A stretch of 60,400 nt of DNA from Caulobacter sp. 32-67-35 (lineage in GTDB: Bacteria; Pseudomonadota; Alphaproteobacteria; Caulobacterales; Caulobacteraceae), in contig NCEV01000031.1 in NCBI GenBank assembly GCA_002280875.1, positions 1-60,400 on the forward strand, read 5' to 3'. A model generated the notes under the pieces. It ran no database searches. It was not told the origin of the DNA and saw nothing but the letters and a program-made list of their open reading frames with translations. Each line of letters starts with the position of its first letter. Position 1 is the first letter of the stretch. Positions 35,130-45,126 of this stretch are shown here, piece after piece. Position numbers and translations under genes: made by a program.

Positions 35130-36506
35130 TCACCGGGTTTTCGCGCGGCCGGCGGTCCAGTTCACGATCAGGTCGAGGGCCGTTGGTGCCAGGGTCTCCT
35201 CGATCTGGCCGTACTCGCTTGGCGCGCCTGTCGTGGCGGTCTGGAACAGATGATTGAGGCCCGGCAGGGCGACGACGGTGACATCCCGGCTCTGGGTCAG
35301 GGCAGCCTTGATGGCCGGCAGGTTCTGTTTGGCCGAGACCTGGGTGTCCTTCTCGCCATTCACCGCCAGGACCGGCACCCGAACCTGGCTGAGGCTGGCG
35401 GCGGGATCCAAGGTCAGGAAGGCCCGGTACCAGGGCGAGGTCAGCAGGGTGACCTGGGCCTCCGCCGCCGCCCGGCTGGGGACGCCTCCGTCCAGGAGTG
35501 CGGTGATGATGCGCGGCCTGGCCTTGGCCGTGTCGGGCTCTTCCAGGATGATGGCGTTGGCGGCGGCGATCGCCTTGGCCTGCTGCTGCGCTTTTTCCGC
35601 CGGCGCTCCGGAGGCCAGGGTGATGTCGTGGATCTGGGTCTTCAGGACGTCCCCTCCGGGTACCCCCGTGCCGGCCATTAGCACGATGAAGGCGATCTTC
35701 GTATCCCTGGCGGCCACCATCGGCGCGATCAGCCCGCCCTCGCTGTGACCTATCAAGCCCACGCGGCCCGGATCAATGTCCTTGCGGCCGCGCAGGAAGG
35801 CGACGCCCGCCTCGACGTCGGTCGCGTAGTCTGCGGTAGTCGCGGCCATCAGGTCGCCCGCCTGCGAGCCACCGGCGCCCCGGTCGTCGACTCGCAGCAC
35901 GGCCACGCCCCTGCGGGTCAGGGCGTCGGCCAGCACCAGGAAGGACTTGTGGCCATAGATGGTCTCGTCACGATCCTGGACGCCCGAGCCGGTGATCAGC
36001 AAGGCCACCGGGAAAGGGCCCTCGCCCTGCGGCAGGGTCAGGGTTCCGGCCAGTTTCATGCCCGAGACGGGGTTGAGGTACGACACCTCCTCGGCGCGAT
36101 AAGGAAAGGGCGGCTTTGGCGTCTGGGGGCGGATGGGCGCCGCCACGGCCTGGACCGCCGACGGGGTGCGGCCCAGGGCCAGGGGCAGCTGTGCGCCGCC
36201 CTGACTCCACTTGCCGTCAAGCGTCTTGCCATCGGCCGACAGAACGCCTTCGAAGCTGGCGGGGATCGCGGTCAGGGTCACGCGCGCCCTGCCGTCGGCG
36301 AAAGACGCTGTGGCGACCAATCCCATGGCGTTTTGGGCGGGGCTGTCGACAGCGGCCGAGCCGTCGGCTTTGATATGGAAGACCAGCGGGAGGCCGTTGC
36401 CGCCGGCGTTCAGGGTTCCGTACCAGTCGCCGACGATCGGGGCGGTCTGGGCCATGGCGATGGCGGGCGCCGCGACTGCGGCGGCGGCGAACAGCAGATG
36501 ACGCAT
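35130..36506 (-). CDS. Secreted alpha/beta hydrolase
   Basis: The product is 458 residues with a signal peptide (MRHLLFAAAAVAAPAIAMAQ). An N-terminal ~100-residue beta domain (GDWYGTLNAGGNGLPLVFHI) is followed by a linker and an alpha/beta hydrolase domain: nucleophile in VGLIGHSEGGLIAPM, acid in AVNGEKDTQVSA, His in LPGLNHLFQTA. The arrangement matches periplasmic hydrolases of unknown substrate that carry an N-terminal lipocalin-like domain. It is in the same direction as the GH5 gene, 81 bases upstream of it. Confidence 0.88.
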   Translation of the reverse strand: MRHLLFAAAAVAAPAIAMAQTAPIVGDWYGTLNAGGNGLPLVFHIKADGSAAVDSPAQNAMGLVATASFADGRARVTLTAIPASFEGVLSADGKTLDGKWSQGGAQLPLALGRTPSAVQAVAAPIRPQTPKPPFPYRAEEVSYLNPVSGMKLAGTLTLPQGEGPFPVALLITGSGVQDRDETIYGHKSFLVLADALTRRGVAVLRVDDRGAGGSQAGDLMAATTADYATDVEAGVAFLRGRKDIDPGRVGLIGHSEGGLIAPMVAARDTKIAFIVLMAGTGVPGGDVLKTQIHDITLASGAPAEKAQQQAKAIAAANAIILEEPDTAKARPRIITALLDGGVPSRAAAEAQVTLLTSPWYRAFLTLDPAASLSQVRVPVLAVNGEKDTQVSAKQNLPAIKAALTQSRDVTVVALPGLNHLFQTATTGAPSEYGQIEETLAPTALDLIVNWTAGRAKTR

Positions 36507-36570
36507 AACGAAGAAAGCTCCCCCGGATGACCGGGAGAGCTTAAGCCGCGCGCGCGGAGGTTGTGAAGAC

Positions 36571-39428
36571 CTACAGGTTCAACAACGCCGGGTCCCCGCC
36601 CTGGGCCGTGATGTTGACGCTCACCGCCCGTTCCACCGCGTAGCGGAGCAGGGCGTGGGGGCCGCCGGCCTTGGGGCCGGTGCCCGACAGGCCTTCGCCG
36701 CCGAGCGACGGGCCGCCAGGGCGCCGGCGACCTGTTCCAGATCTTCCGGCGCGTAGCGGACCACGTGCAGGACGGGGCCGAAGACCTCGCGCTCCAGGAA
36801 GTCGGCGGCGGGGATCTCGGCCAGGACCGGGGCGAAGAACGTGCCGCCGGCCGGGGCTGACAGGGCGTGCAGGATCTTGGCCTCGCGCTTCAGACGGACC
36901 CTGTGCTTTTCCAAGGCCTCCTTGGCGTCCGCGTCGATCACGGGGCCCACGTCGGTGACGGCCAGGGCCGGATCGCCCAGCACCAGGGCGTCCATCGCGC
37001 CCTTCAGGCCGTCGATGATGTGGTCGGCGGTGTCGTGCGGCAGGAACAGCAGGCGCAGGGCCGAGCAGCGCTGGCCGGCGCTGCCGAAGGCCGAGACGAT
37101 GACGTCGTCGATCACCTGTTCGCGCTGGGCGGTGGTGTCGACGAACATGCCGTTGAGGCCGCCGGTATGGGCGGTCAGCACCGCGCCGACCGTCTCGCCG
37201 CGACCGGGCAGCAGGGCCAGCAGGCGCGGGTCCAGGCCGGCGGCGTGATAGAGCTTCACCGCCTCCATGGCGATCAGCGGGGTCTGTTCGGCGGGCTTGG
37301 CCAGCACGGCGTTGCCGGCAGCCAGCGCCGCAGCGATCTGGCCGGTGAAGATGGCCAGTGGGAAGTTCCACGGGCTGATGCAGACGAACACGCCGCGACC
37401 CGCCATACGCAGGACGTTGGTCTCCCCGACGGGACCTTTCAGGATCTCGCCGTCGCCGAACTGGTCTTCGGCCAGAACCGCGTAGTAGCGGCAGAAGTCC
37501 ACGGCCTCGCGCACCTCGGCGATGCCGTCGCTGAGCGTCTTACCGGCTTCGCGCGACAGGATGGCGATCAGGCGGTCGATATTGGCTTCCAGGGCGTCGC
37601 CCATGGCCCGCAGCACCTTGGCGCGCGCGGCGCCGCCAGAGCGGTCCCAGGCCGGTTGCGCGGCGCGGGCCAGCTTGAAGGCCTGGTCGATCTGGGGAAG
37701 CTGGGCTTCCGACACCGCGCCGACGACGCGACCGTGGTCGGCAGGGCTGACGACCGGCAACGGCGTGCCGCCGGCGACCAGCTTGCCGCCGATCAGCGGA
37801 CCGGCCGACAGGGTCTCGCTGTCCAGCGCCGCGACGGCGGCGGTCAGGCGCTCGCGCTCGGCCTTGATCGACAGGTCGACGCCCGCCGAGTTCTGGCGGC
37901 GGTCGCCATAGACATGGATCGGGGTCGGGATCTTGGCGTGGCGGGCCGGGTGGGCCTCGACCGCGTCGATGGGGTCAACGACCACCTTCTCCACCGGCAC
38001 CCGCTCGTCGAGCAGGGCGTGGACGAAGCTGGTATTGGCGCCGTTCTCCAGCAGGCGGCGGACCAGATAGGGCAGCAGGTCTTCGTGACCGCCCACCGGG
38101 GCGTAGGCCCGCAAGGTGATGCCGTCATAGAGGTCGTCGGCGGCCTTATACAGAGCCTCGCCCATGCCGTGCAGGCGCTGGTGCTCGATCTTGACGCCGG
38201 CGGCCTTGGACATCCGCACCACGGCGGCCAGGGTGTGGGCGTTGTGGGTGGCGAACTGGGCGTAGAGGTGCGGCGCGGCGGCGATCAGGGCCTTGGCGCA
38301 GACCAGGTACGACAGGTCGGTGGCGGGCTTGGTCGAATAGACCGGATAGTCCGGACGGCCTGCGACCTGGGCGCGCTTGATCTCGCTGTCCCAATAGGCG
38401 CCCTTGACCAGCCGCACCATCAGGCGACGGCCAGTTTCCTTTGATAGAGCTACCAGGCGGGCGACTGCCTCGGGGCAGCGCTTCTGATAGGCCTGGACGG
38501 CGAGGCCAAGGCCGGTCCACTGGCCCAGTTCCGGCTCGCGGCACAGGCGATCCAGCAGCTTCAGCGACAGGGCCAGGCGGTCGGCTTCCTCGGCGTCGAT
38601 GGTGAAATTGATGTCGTACTTCGCGGCGATCAGGGCCAGGCGCAGGACGCGCGGATACAGCTCGTCCCAGACGCGGGCTTCCTGCGTGGCCTCATAGCGC
38701 GGCGTCAGGGCCGACAGCTTGACCGACACGCCGTGGCCGGCTTCCGGGCCGGCCTTGTTCGACAGCTTGCCAACCGTTTCGATGGCGTCGGCATAGGACT
38801 TTTCATAGCGCTGCGCGTCGGCGGCGGTGCGGGCGCCTTCGCCCAGCATGTCGAAGCTGCAGATGTCGCCGTCGCTGGCGGCGCGCTTGATGGCGGCCTC
38901 AATGGTGCGGCCCAGCACGAACTGTTCGCCCATGATGCGGATGGCCTGGCCGACGGCGGCGCGGATCACGGGCTCGCCCAGGCGGCCGGCGATCTTCTTG
39001 ATGAAGCCGGGCAGGTCCTTCTGGGCCTGGTCGTCGGGCTCGACGATCTTGCCGGTCAGCATCAGGCCCCAGGTCGAGGCATTGACGAACAGGCTGTCGC
39101 TGCCGCCCAGGTGCGACGCCCAGTCGGCCGAGCCGATCTTCTCGGCGATCAGCTTGTCGCGGGTGTCGTCGTCGGGGGTGCGTAGCAGGGCCTCGGCCAG
39201 GCACATCAGGGCCAGGCCCTCGCGGGTGCCCAGGCTGAATTCCTGCAGGAAGCTCTCGACCACGCCCTGCTTGCGGACGCTGCGGCGGGCGCCGCGCACT
39301 AGTGCCTCAGCCTCGGCGCGGACGGCGGCGCGGTCATCGCTGCTCATCGGCGCGGCGGCCAGCAGATCGGCGATCACGGCGGCTTCGTCGCGATACTTGC
39401 CGTTGTCGAGGCTGTCCCAGTCGGTCAT
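36571..39428 (-). pseudogene. putA: putA, bifunctional proline/glutamate-semialdehyde dehydrogenase, frameshifted near the 3' end
   Basis: The enzyme oxidises proline to glutamate. The start chosen is MTDWDSLDNGKYRDEAAV at 39428 (AAGGGCG upstream). The proline dehydrogenase domain (VKLSALTPRYEATQEARVW, RLVKGAYWDSEIKRAQV) and the aldehyde dehydrogenase domain (FVCISPWNFPLAIFTGQIAA, catalytic Cys in SAGQRCSALRLLF, HVVRYAPEDLEQVAGALAA) are present. Near 36711 the frame breaks; in the next frame LGGEGLSGTGPKAGGPHALL to the usual end NITAQGGDPALLNL continues. About 40 conserved codons between GALAA and GGEG are missing, part of the ALDH fold. Read literally, the protein ends at 36621 in an unrelated tail; the proline dehydrogenase half should still fold. 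Confidence 0.88.
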
Positions 39429-39862
39429 GCGGTTCGCCCTTGGGGATGGAATGATGATCAACGGTATAAGTACGCTCTAGCCGAATGTGCTTCGTTTGTA
39501 AGGTTGTCTGGCTGGATGAAATTCGGCGACGGACCTCAATGGCGCATGTTTGCTCCAGCCGCGCGGGCCGGGCCGACGCCGCCGTGGCGCTGTCAGAATG
39601 GCGTGAAAGCGGAGAGGTGGGAAGGGACGCGACTGGGGGGGAGGCCGCGCGTCCCTTCCGCTCTCGACGACGCCTTTGGGGGAGAAGGCGTCGCGGGTGT
39701 CCCCTCTTCAGGCGGGGACGCAGTCTTTCGGCGCTCCGGGCGCCGTCTGGAGGAACGGCGGTGCGAAACCGGCTAGGACGTTCGATGGTGTATAGCCAAG
39801 TTTGCTGAATGTGCTTTGTTTGTAGGTGAGATTTTCCGAACGATCTTCGACGAAAGGTGCAA
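39429..39862. other. Divergent putA/Lrp regulatory region with three strong hairpins
   Basis: About 434 bases with no convincing gene. It contains two promoter-like repeats (39483-39500 and 39807-39824) and, between them, three hairpins: GGAAGGGACGCG (39620-39631) with 39648-39659, CGACGCCTT (39668-39676) with 39685-39693, and CGGCGC with GCGCCG near 39729-39745. It may hold a structured leader or small RNA. Short frames on both strands lack ribosome sites. Confidence 0.55.
39483..39824. repeat. 18-bp direct repeat pair, 324 bases apart
   Basis: GAATGTGCTTCGTTTGTA at 39483-39500 and the same sequence with one change (T for C) at 39807-39824. On the minus strand each is followed by a similar stretch that includes TATACC (about 39463) or TATACA (about 39790), resembling -10 boxes. 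One copy lies just upstream of putA, the other next to the Lrp-type gene. Confidence 0.75.
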
Positions 39863-40330
39863 ATGGCCATTTCCACTCTTGATGACACCGATCGCCGGCT
39901 TCTGAAGGTGCTGCAGGCCGATGGCCGCATCACCAATGCCGAGCTGGCCAAGCAGTGCCACCTGTCGCCGGCCGCCACCTTCGACCGCGTGCGCCGCCTG
40001 CGCGAGCGCGGCTTCATCACCGGCTACGCGGCCCTGCTGGACCCGGCCAAGGTCGACCGGGCCTTGCTGATCTTCGTCGAGGTCATGCTGGAGCGCACGA
40101 CCGGCGAGGTGTTCGACGACTTCGCCGCCGCTGTCCGCCGCGCGCCGGAGATCCTGGAATGCCACATGGTGGCCGGCGGCTTCGACTACCTGATCAAGGC
40201 TCGGGTGAAGGACATGGAGGCCTATCGGGGGTTCCTGGGGGACATCCTGGTCAAGATGCCCGGCGTGCGCGAGACGCGGACCTATGCCGTGCTGGAAGAG
40301 GTGAAGAGCACGGTGCAGTTGCCGCTTTGA
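39863..40330 (+). CDS. Lrp/AsnC-family regulator, probable proline-responsive putA activator
   Basis: A 155-residue regulator from ATG 39863 (AAGG upstream). The HTH is in LLKVLQADGRITNAELAKQC and HLSPAATFDRVRRLRERGFI; the C-terminal RAM/effector domain follows (RALLIFVEVMLERTTGEVFD, ECHMVAGGFDYLIKARVKDM). It is divergent from putA; in alphaproteobacteria an adjacent Lrp-type protein (PutR) activates putA in response to proline, so this role is likely by position. No direct binding site was proven. Confidence 0.92.
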   Translation: MAISTLDDTDRRLLKVLQADGRITNAELAKQCHLSPAATFDRVRRLRERGFITGYAALLDPAKVDRALLIFVEVMLERTTGEVFDDFAAAVRRAPEILECHMVAGGFDYLIKARVKDMEAYRGFLGDILVKMPGVRETRTYAVLEEVKSTVQLPL

Positions 40331-40449
40331 GGGGGGAGCTGCTCCCCCTCTGGGGGAGCTGTCGCGGAGCGACTGAGGGGGCCATCGCCGCCATCTCAGA
40401 GCTGGCCCCCTCCGGCCCTCTGGGCCACCTCCCCCAGCGGGGGAGGAGC
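40331..40449. repeat. GC-rich intergenic fold-back repeat (CTCCCCC...GGGGGAG type)
   Basis: Small hairpins sit at each end (CTCCCCCTCTGGGGGAG; CCTCCCCCAGCGGGGGAGG), with a middle of TGTCGCGGAGCGACTGAGGG and a complementary GGCCCCCTCCGGCCCTCTGG side. A related unit occurs at 51089-51212. It starts directly after the Lrp-type gene's stop. Confidence 0.75.
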
Positions 40450-40460
40450 TAGGAATAGGG

Positions 40461-40503
40461 GAAGAGGCGCGCCCCGGGTTTGGGGGGAGGAGCGCGCCTC
40501 TTC
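40461..40503. terminator. Hairpin between Lrp-type gene and nodT
   Basis: GAAGAGGCGCGC (40461-40472) pairs perfectly with GCGCGCCTCTTC (40492-40503) around a 19-base purine-rich loop. It lies between convergent genes and may terminate both; neither side has a U-tract. Confidence 0.5.
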
Positions 40504-40571
40504 GGGTTCGCCGTCATCGGGGGGTGACGCGACGAACCGCCCCGGCCGTCGCCGGGGGTGGGGGAAGGACC

Positions 40572-41969
40572 TCAGGCGGCGGGGGCTCCGCCGCCGAGGA
40601 CCTTGTAGAGGGTGACGAGGTTGGTCGCCCGGACCAGCCGCGCCGCGATCAGGCCCTGCTGGGCGCCGTACAGCGTCCGCTGAGCGTCGAGCAGGGTGAG
40701 GTTGCTGTCCAGGCCCGCCTCGTTGCGCTGCCGGGCCAGGCGCTGGCTGTCGGCGGCGGCGGCGACCAGGCGCTCCTGGGCTCCGACACGGTCGGCGACG
40801 GTGTCGCGCACGGCTAGGGCGTCGGCGACTTCGCGGAAGGCCGTCTGTACGGTCTTCTCATAGGTCGCCACGGCGATCTGCTGATCAGCCCGTGCGCCGC
40901 GCAGATTGGCCACATTGGCTCCGCCCGCGAAGATCGGCAGGCTGATGCTGGGGGCAAAGCTCCAGGCGCCCGAACCGCTCTTGAACAGTCCGTCGAGATC
41001 GCCGCTGGCCGAGCCGGTGGAGCCGGTCAGGGCGATGCGCGGGAAGAAGGCCGCGCGGGCCGCGCCGATATTGGCGCGGGCGGCGGCCAGCTGGTGCTCG
41101 GCGGCCAGCACGTCGGGGCGACGGGTCAGGACGTCGGACACTACGCCAGCCGGCAGATCGGGCATGATCTGGGCGGTGACCAGACCGCCGGCCGGCATCA
41201 GGTCGGCCGGGACCTCGGCGCCGACGATCAGACGCAGGGCGTTCCGGTCCTGGGCCACCTGAGCCACATAGGCGGCGACATCGGCCCTCGCCTGTTCGGC
41301 CAGGGTCTGGGCCTGGCGCAGGTCCAGGGTCGAGGCGGCGCCGGCGTCGACGCGGCTCTGGGTGAGCTTCAGGGACTCGTCGCGGGCGGCCAGGGTGTCG
41401 CGAGCCAGGGCCAGCAGGTCCTCGTCGGCGGCCAGGGTCAGCCAGGTTCCGGCGACTTCCGAGATGAGGCTGATCTGGGCGGCGCGGCTGTTTTCGCGCA
41501 CGGCCAGCCAGTTTTCGAGCGCGGCCTGGTTGAGGCTGCGGACGCGGCCAAACAGGTCCAGCTCATAGCCGGTGAAGCCGACGCTGGCGCTGTACTGCTC
41601 GGTCTCGATGGCCGAGCCGGTCTGGCTGACCGAGGCCGGCGTGCGGGCGCGGGAGCCCGAGACGCCGGCGTCGATCCCCGGCAGCAGGGCGGCGCGCTGG
41701 ACGCCGTACTGGGCGCGGGCCCGCTCGATATTGAGCAGCGTCACGCGCAGGTCGCGGTTCTCGGTCAGGGCCAGTTCGACGACGCCCTGCAGACGGGGGT
41801 CCTCGAACACCTCGCGCCAGCCGAGATCGGCGGCCGAGACGGTTCCCGCCGGCTCGGCCGTGGGCCAGCTTTGGGCGACCGGCAGGGTCGGGCGCTCGTG
41901 CGGCGGGGCCAGGGTGCAGGCGGTCAGCGAGGTGGCCGCCAGCAGGGTCAGTGTCAGTGTGCGAAGCAT
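40572..41969 (-). CDS. nodT: RND efflux outer-membrane lipoprotein, NodT/OprM family
   Basis: The product is 465 residues with lipobox LTAC (Cys18 in TLLAATSLTACTLAPPHERP). The paired efflux repeats are visible: GWREVFEDPRLQGVVELALT with NRDLRVTLLNIERARAQYGV in the first half, and DVLTRRPDVLAAEHQLAAAR, FFPRIALTGSTGSASGDLDG in the second. It would form the trimeric outer-membrane channel of the tripartite pump. It is the last gene of acrA-acrB-nodT, starting one base after acrB ends. Confidence 0.94.
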   Translation of the reverse strand: MLRTLTLTLLAATSLTACTLAPPHERPTLPVAQSWPTAEPAGTVSAADLGWREVFEDPRLQGVVELALTENRDLRVTLLNIERARAQYGVQRAALLPGIDAGVSGSRARTPASVSQTGSAIETEQYSASVGFTGYELDLFGRVRSLNQAALENWLAVRENSRAAQISLISEVAGTWLTLAADEDLLALARDTLAARDESLKLTQSRVDAGAASTLDLRQAQTLAEQARADVAAYVAQVAQDRNALRLIVGAEVPADLMPAGGLVTAQIMPDLPAGVVSDVLTRRPDVLAAEHQLAAARANIGAARAAFFPRIALTGSTGSASGDLDGLFKSGSGAWSFAPSISLPIFAGGANVANLRGARADQQIAVATYEKTVQTAFREVADALAVRDTVADRVGAQERLVAAAADSQRLARQRNEAGLDSNLTLLDAQRTLYGAQQGLIAARLVRATNLVTLYKVLGGGAPAA

Positions 41970-41970
41970 G

Positions 41971-44900
41971 TCAGTGGCCCTCGGCCGGGATCGCGGGCGT
42001 CTCGTCGACGCGCTTGTGCTTGGGTTTGAAGACCGTCTCGACGACCACGAAGAACAGCGGGACGAAGAAGATCGCCAGCAGGGTTCCCGAGATCATGCCG
42101 CCGATCACGCCGGTGCCGATGGCGTGCTGGCTGCCCGAGCCGGCCCCGTTGGAGATCGCCAGCGGCAGGACGCCGAAGATGAAGGCCAGCGAGGTCATGA
42201 TGATCGGCCGCAGACGGATCCGCACCGCTTCCAGGGTGGCCTCGATCAGGGGCTTGCCCTTTTCGTGCAGGTCCTTGGCGAACTCGACGATCAGGATGGC
42301 GTTCTTGGCCGCCAGACCCATGGTCGTCAGCAGTCCGACCTGGAAGTAGACGTCGTTGGACAGACCGCGCAGGGTGGTGGCCAGCAGGGCGCCGACGACG
42401 CCCAGCGGGATGACCATGATCACCGACAGCGGGATCGACCAGCTCTCGTACAGCGCCGCCAGCAGCAGGAACACCACCAGGATCGAGATGGCGTACAGGG
42501 CGGGGGCCTGGTTGCCGGACTCGCGTTCCTGGGCCGACAGACCGGTCCATTCAAAGCCAATGCCCGGGGGCAGCTTGGCGGCGATCTCTTCCATGGCGGC
42601 CATGGCCGCGCCGGAGCTCTGACCCGGGGCAGGGGTGCCCTGGATGTTGACCGATGAGAGGCCGTTATAGCGCTCCAGACGCGGCGAGCCGTAGGTCCAG
42701 GCGGTGGTGGCGAACGCCGAGAAGGGCACCATCGCGCCGCTGCTGTTGCGCACGTACCAGCGGTCCAGGTCTTCGGGCTTCATGCGGAACGGCGCGTCGG
42801 CCTGGACATAGACCTTCTTGATGCGGCCGCGATCGATGAAGTCGTTGACGTAGGAACCGCCCAGGGCCGTGCTCAGCGCCGCGTTGATGTCGGCGGTGGT
42901 CAGGCCCATGGCGCCGGCCCTGGCCTGATCGACATCGATGCGCAGCTGCGGGGTGTCGTCCTGGCCGTTGGGGCGAACGCCGGCCAGCACCGGGTTCTGG
43001 GCGGCCATGCCCAGCATCATGTTGCGGGCGTTGATCAGGGCCTCATGGCCCACGCCGCCGGTGTCCTGCAGCTGGAAGTCGAAGCCCGAGGCGTTGCCCA
43101 GCTCCTGCACCGCCGGCGGCACGATCGGGAAGACCATGGCGTCGCGGATCTGGGAGAAGGCGCCGAAGGCGCGACCGGCGACGGCCGGAGCCTTCAGGTC
43201 GGCGCTCTTGCGCTCCTCGAACGGCTTGAGGCTGATGAAGGCCAGGCCCGCGTTTTGCCCTGCGCCGGCGAAGCTGAAGCCGGAGACGGTGAAGACCGAC
43301 TTGACGGCCTTGTCGGCCAGGAAGTGGTTTTCGACCTGCTTGAGCACGCCCTGGGTGCGCTCGTCGGTGGCGCCGGCCGGCAGCTGGACCAGGGTGTAGA
43401 TGGTGCCCTGGTCTTCTTCCGGCAGGAACGAGGTCGGCATCCGGATGAACAGGAAGGCCATGACCACGATGATGGCGCCGTAGACGACCATCCAGCGGCC
43501 GCTCTTGCCCAGGATGCCGCGCACCGAACCCTGATAGCGACCCGACAGGTCGTTGAAGCTGCGGTTGAACCAGCCGAAGAAGCCCTTGTCCGAGATCGTG
43601 TGACCCTTGGCGACGGGCTTGAGCAGGGTGGCGGTCAGGGCGGGGGTCAGCACCAGGGCGACGACCACCGACAGCAGCATGGCCGAGACGATGGTGATCG
43701 AGAACTGGCGATAGATCACGCCCTGCGAGCCGCCGAAGAAGGCCATGGGCACGAACACGGCCGACAGCACCAGGGCGATGCCGATCAGGGCGCCGCTGAT
43801 TTCCGTCATCGACTTTCGGGTGGCCTCGACCGGCGACAGCCCTTCCTCGCTCATCACCCGTTCGACGTTCTCGACCACGACTATGGCGTCATCGACCAGC
43901 AGGCCGATGGCCAGCACCACGCCGAACATGGTCAGGGTGTTGATCGAGTAGCCGAAGACCGCCAGGATTCCGAAGGTGCCCAGCAGAACCACCGGCACGG
44001 CGATGGTCGGGATCAGGGTCGCGCGCCAGTTCTGCAGGAACAGGAACATGACGATGAAGACCAGGATGATGGCTTCGACCAGGGTCTTGACCACCTCGTG
44101 GATCGACTGCTCGACGAACGGCGTGGAGTCGTAGGGGACCACATATTCGTAGCCGGCCGGGAAGCTCTTGGAGAGCTCGGTCATGCGCGCCTTCACCGCC
44201 TCGGCGGTGTCCAGCGCGTTGCCGCCGGGGGCCAGTTTGACGGCCAGGCCGGCCGCGGGCGCGCCGTTGAAGTGGGCGTTGAAGACATAGCTTTCCGCGC
44301 CCAGCTCGACGCGGGCCACGTCACGCAGGTGCACGATGGCGCCGCCGGTGGTGTTGCGGATGATGATCGCCCCGAACTGCTCGGGCGTCTGCAGGCGCGA
44401 CTGGGCCGAGATGGTGGCGTTCAGGGCCACGCCGGGCGCGGCGGGCGTGCCGCCCAGCTGGCCCGCCGAGACCTGGGCGTTCTGGGCCCGGATGGCGGCG
44501 GTGACGTCGCTGGGGGTCAGCGAGAAGCTGGCCAGCTTGTTGGGGTCCAGCCAGATGCGCATGGCATATTGCGCGCCAAACAGCTGGACGTCGCCCACGC
44601 CTTCGACGCGGCTCAGCGGGTCCTGGATGTTGGCGGCGATATAGTCGGCCAGGTCGACATTGGTTGTGCCCGGCGCCTTGGAATAGAGGCCGACCACCAT
44701 CAGGAAGTTGCGGGTCGACTTGACCACGCTCAGGCCCTGTTGCTGCACCTCTTGCGGCAGAAGCGCGGTGGCCGTCTGCAGCTTGTTCTGGACCTGCACC
44801 TGGGCGATGTCGACGTCGGTGCCGGCCTTGAAGGTCAGGGTGGTGGTGGCCGCGCCCGAGCTGTCACTGGTCGAGGACATGTATTCCAGGCCGTCCAGGC

Positions 44901-45114
44901 CCTTCATCTTCTGCTCGATGACCTGGGTGACGCTGTCCTCGACGGTCTTGGCCGAGGCGCCGGGATAGTTGGCCGACACCGACACCTGGGGCAGGGCGAT
45001 GCTGGGATACTGCGCGATGGGCAGGGTGCGGATGGCCAGGAGGCCGGCCAGCATGATGACGATGGCGATGACCCACGCGAAGATGGGCCTGTCGATGAAG
45101 AAGCGGGAAAGCAT
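41971..45114 (-). CDS. acrB: RND multidrug efflux permease AcrB family
   Basis: A 1047-residue inner-membrane proton-drug antiporter (HAE1 family) of normal length. [20 protein letters not shown] is the classic start; the TM4 proton-relay pair is in [20 protein letters not shown] (two Asp), and [20 protein letters not shown] and [20 protein letters not shown] follow. The second half repeats the fold ([20 protein letters not shown]). Its partners are AcrA upstream, 12 bases away, and NodT downstream. Confidence 0.97.
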   Translation of the reverse strand: MLSRFFIDRPIFAWVIAIVIMLAGLLAIRTLPIAQYPSIALPQVSVSANYPGASAKTVEDSVTQVIEQKMKGLDGLEYMSSTSDSSGAATTTLTFKAGTDVDIAQVQVQNKLQTATALLPQEVQQQGLSVVKSTRNFLMVVGLYSKAPGTTNVDLADYIAANIQDPLSRVEGVGDVQLFGAQYAMRIWLDPNKLASFSLTPSDVTAAIRAQNAQVSAGQLGGTPAAPGVALNATISAQSRLQTPEQFGAIIIRNTTGGAIVHLRDVARVELGAESYVFNAHFNGAPAAGLAVKLAPGGNALDTAEAVKARMTELSKSFPAGYEYVVPYDSTPFVEQSIHEVVKTLVEAIILVFIVMFLFLQNWRATLIPTIAVPVVLLGTFGILAVFGYSINTLTMFGVVLAIGLLVDDAIVVVENVERVMSEEGLSPVEATRKSMTEISGALIGIALVLSAVFVPMAFFGGSQGVIYRQFSITIVSAMLLSVVVALVLTPALTATLLKPVAKGHTISDKGFFGWFNRSFNDLSGRYQGSVRGILGKSGRWMVVYGAIIVVMAFLFIRMPTSFLPEEDQGTIYTLVQLPAGATDERTQGVLKQVENHFLADKAVKSVFTVSGFSFAGAGQNAGLAFISLKPFEERKSADLKAPAVAGRAFGAFSQIRDAMVFPIVPPAVQELGNASGFDFQLQDTGGVGHEALINARNMMLGMAAQNPVLAGVRPNGQDDTPQLRIDVDQARAGAMGLTTADINAALSTALGGSYVNDFIDRGRIKKVYVQADAPFRMKPEDLDRWYVRNSSGAMVPFSAFATTAWTYGSPRLERYNGLSSVNIQGTPAPGQSSGAAMAAMEEIAAKLPPGIGFEWTGLSAQERESGNQAPALYAISILVVFLLLAALYESWSIPLSVIMVIPLGVVGALLATTLRGLSNDVYFQVGLLTTMGLAAKNAILIVEFAKDLHEKGKPLIEATLEAVRIRLRPIIMTSLAFIFGVLPLAISNGAGSGSQHAIGTGVIGGMISGTLLAIFFVPLFFVVVETVFKPKHKRVDETPAIPAEGH

Positions 45115-45126
45115 GGCGGACAGGCC

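Noticed and set aside
34284-35681. 465-codon plus-strand frame over GH5 and hydrolase genes
   Set aside because: Crosses an intergenic region and is antisense to two recognised genes.
41571-42657. Plus-strand frame across the nodT/acrB junction
   Set aside because: Shadow of two adjacent efflux genes; no ribosome site.
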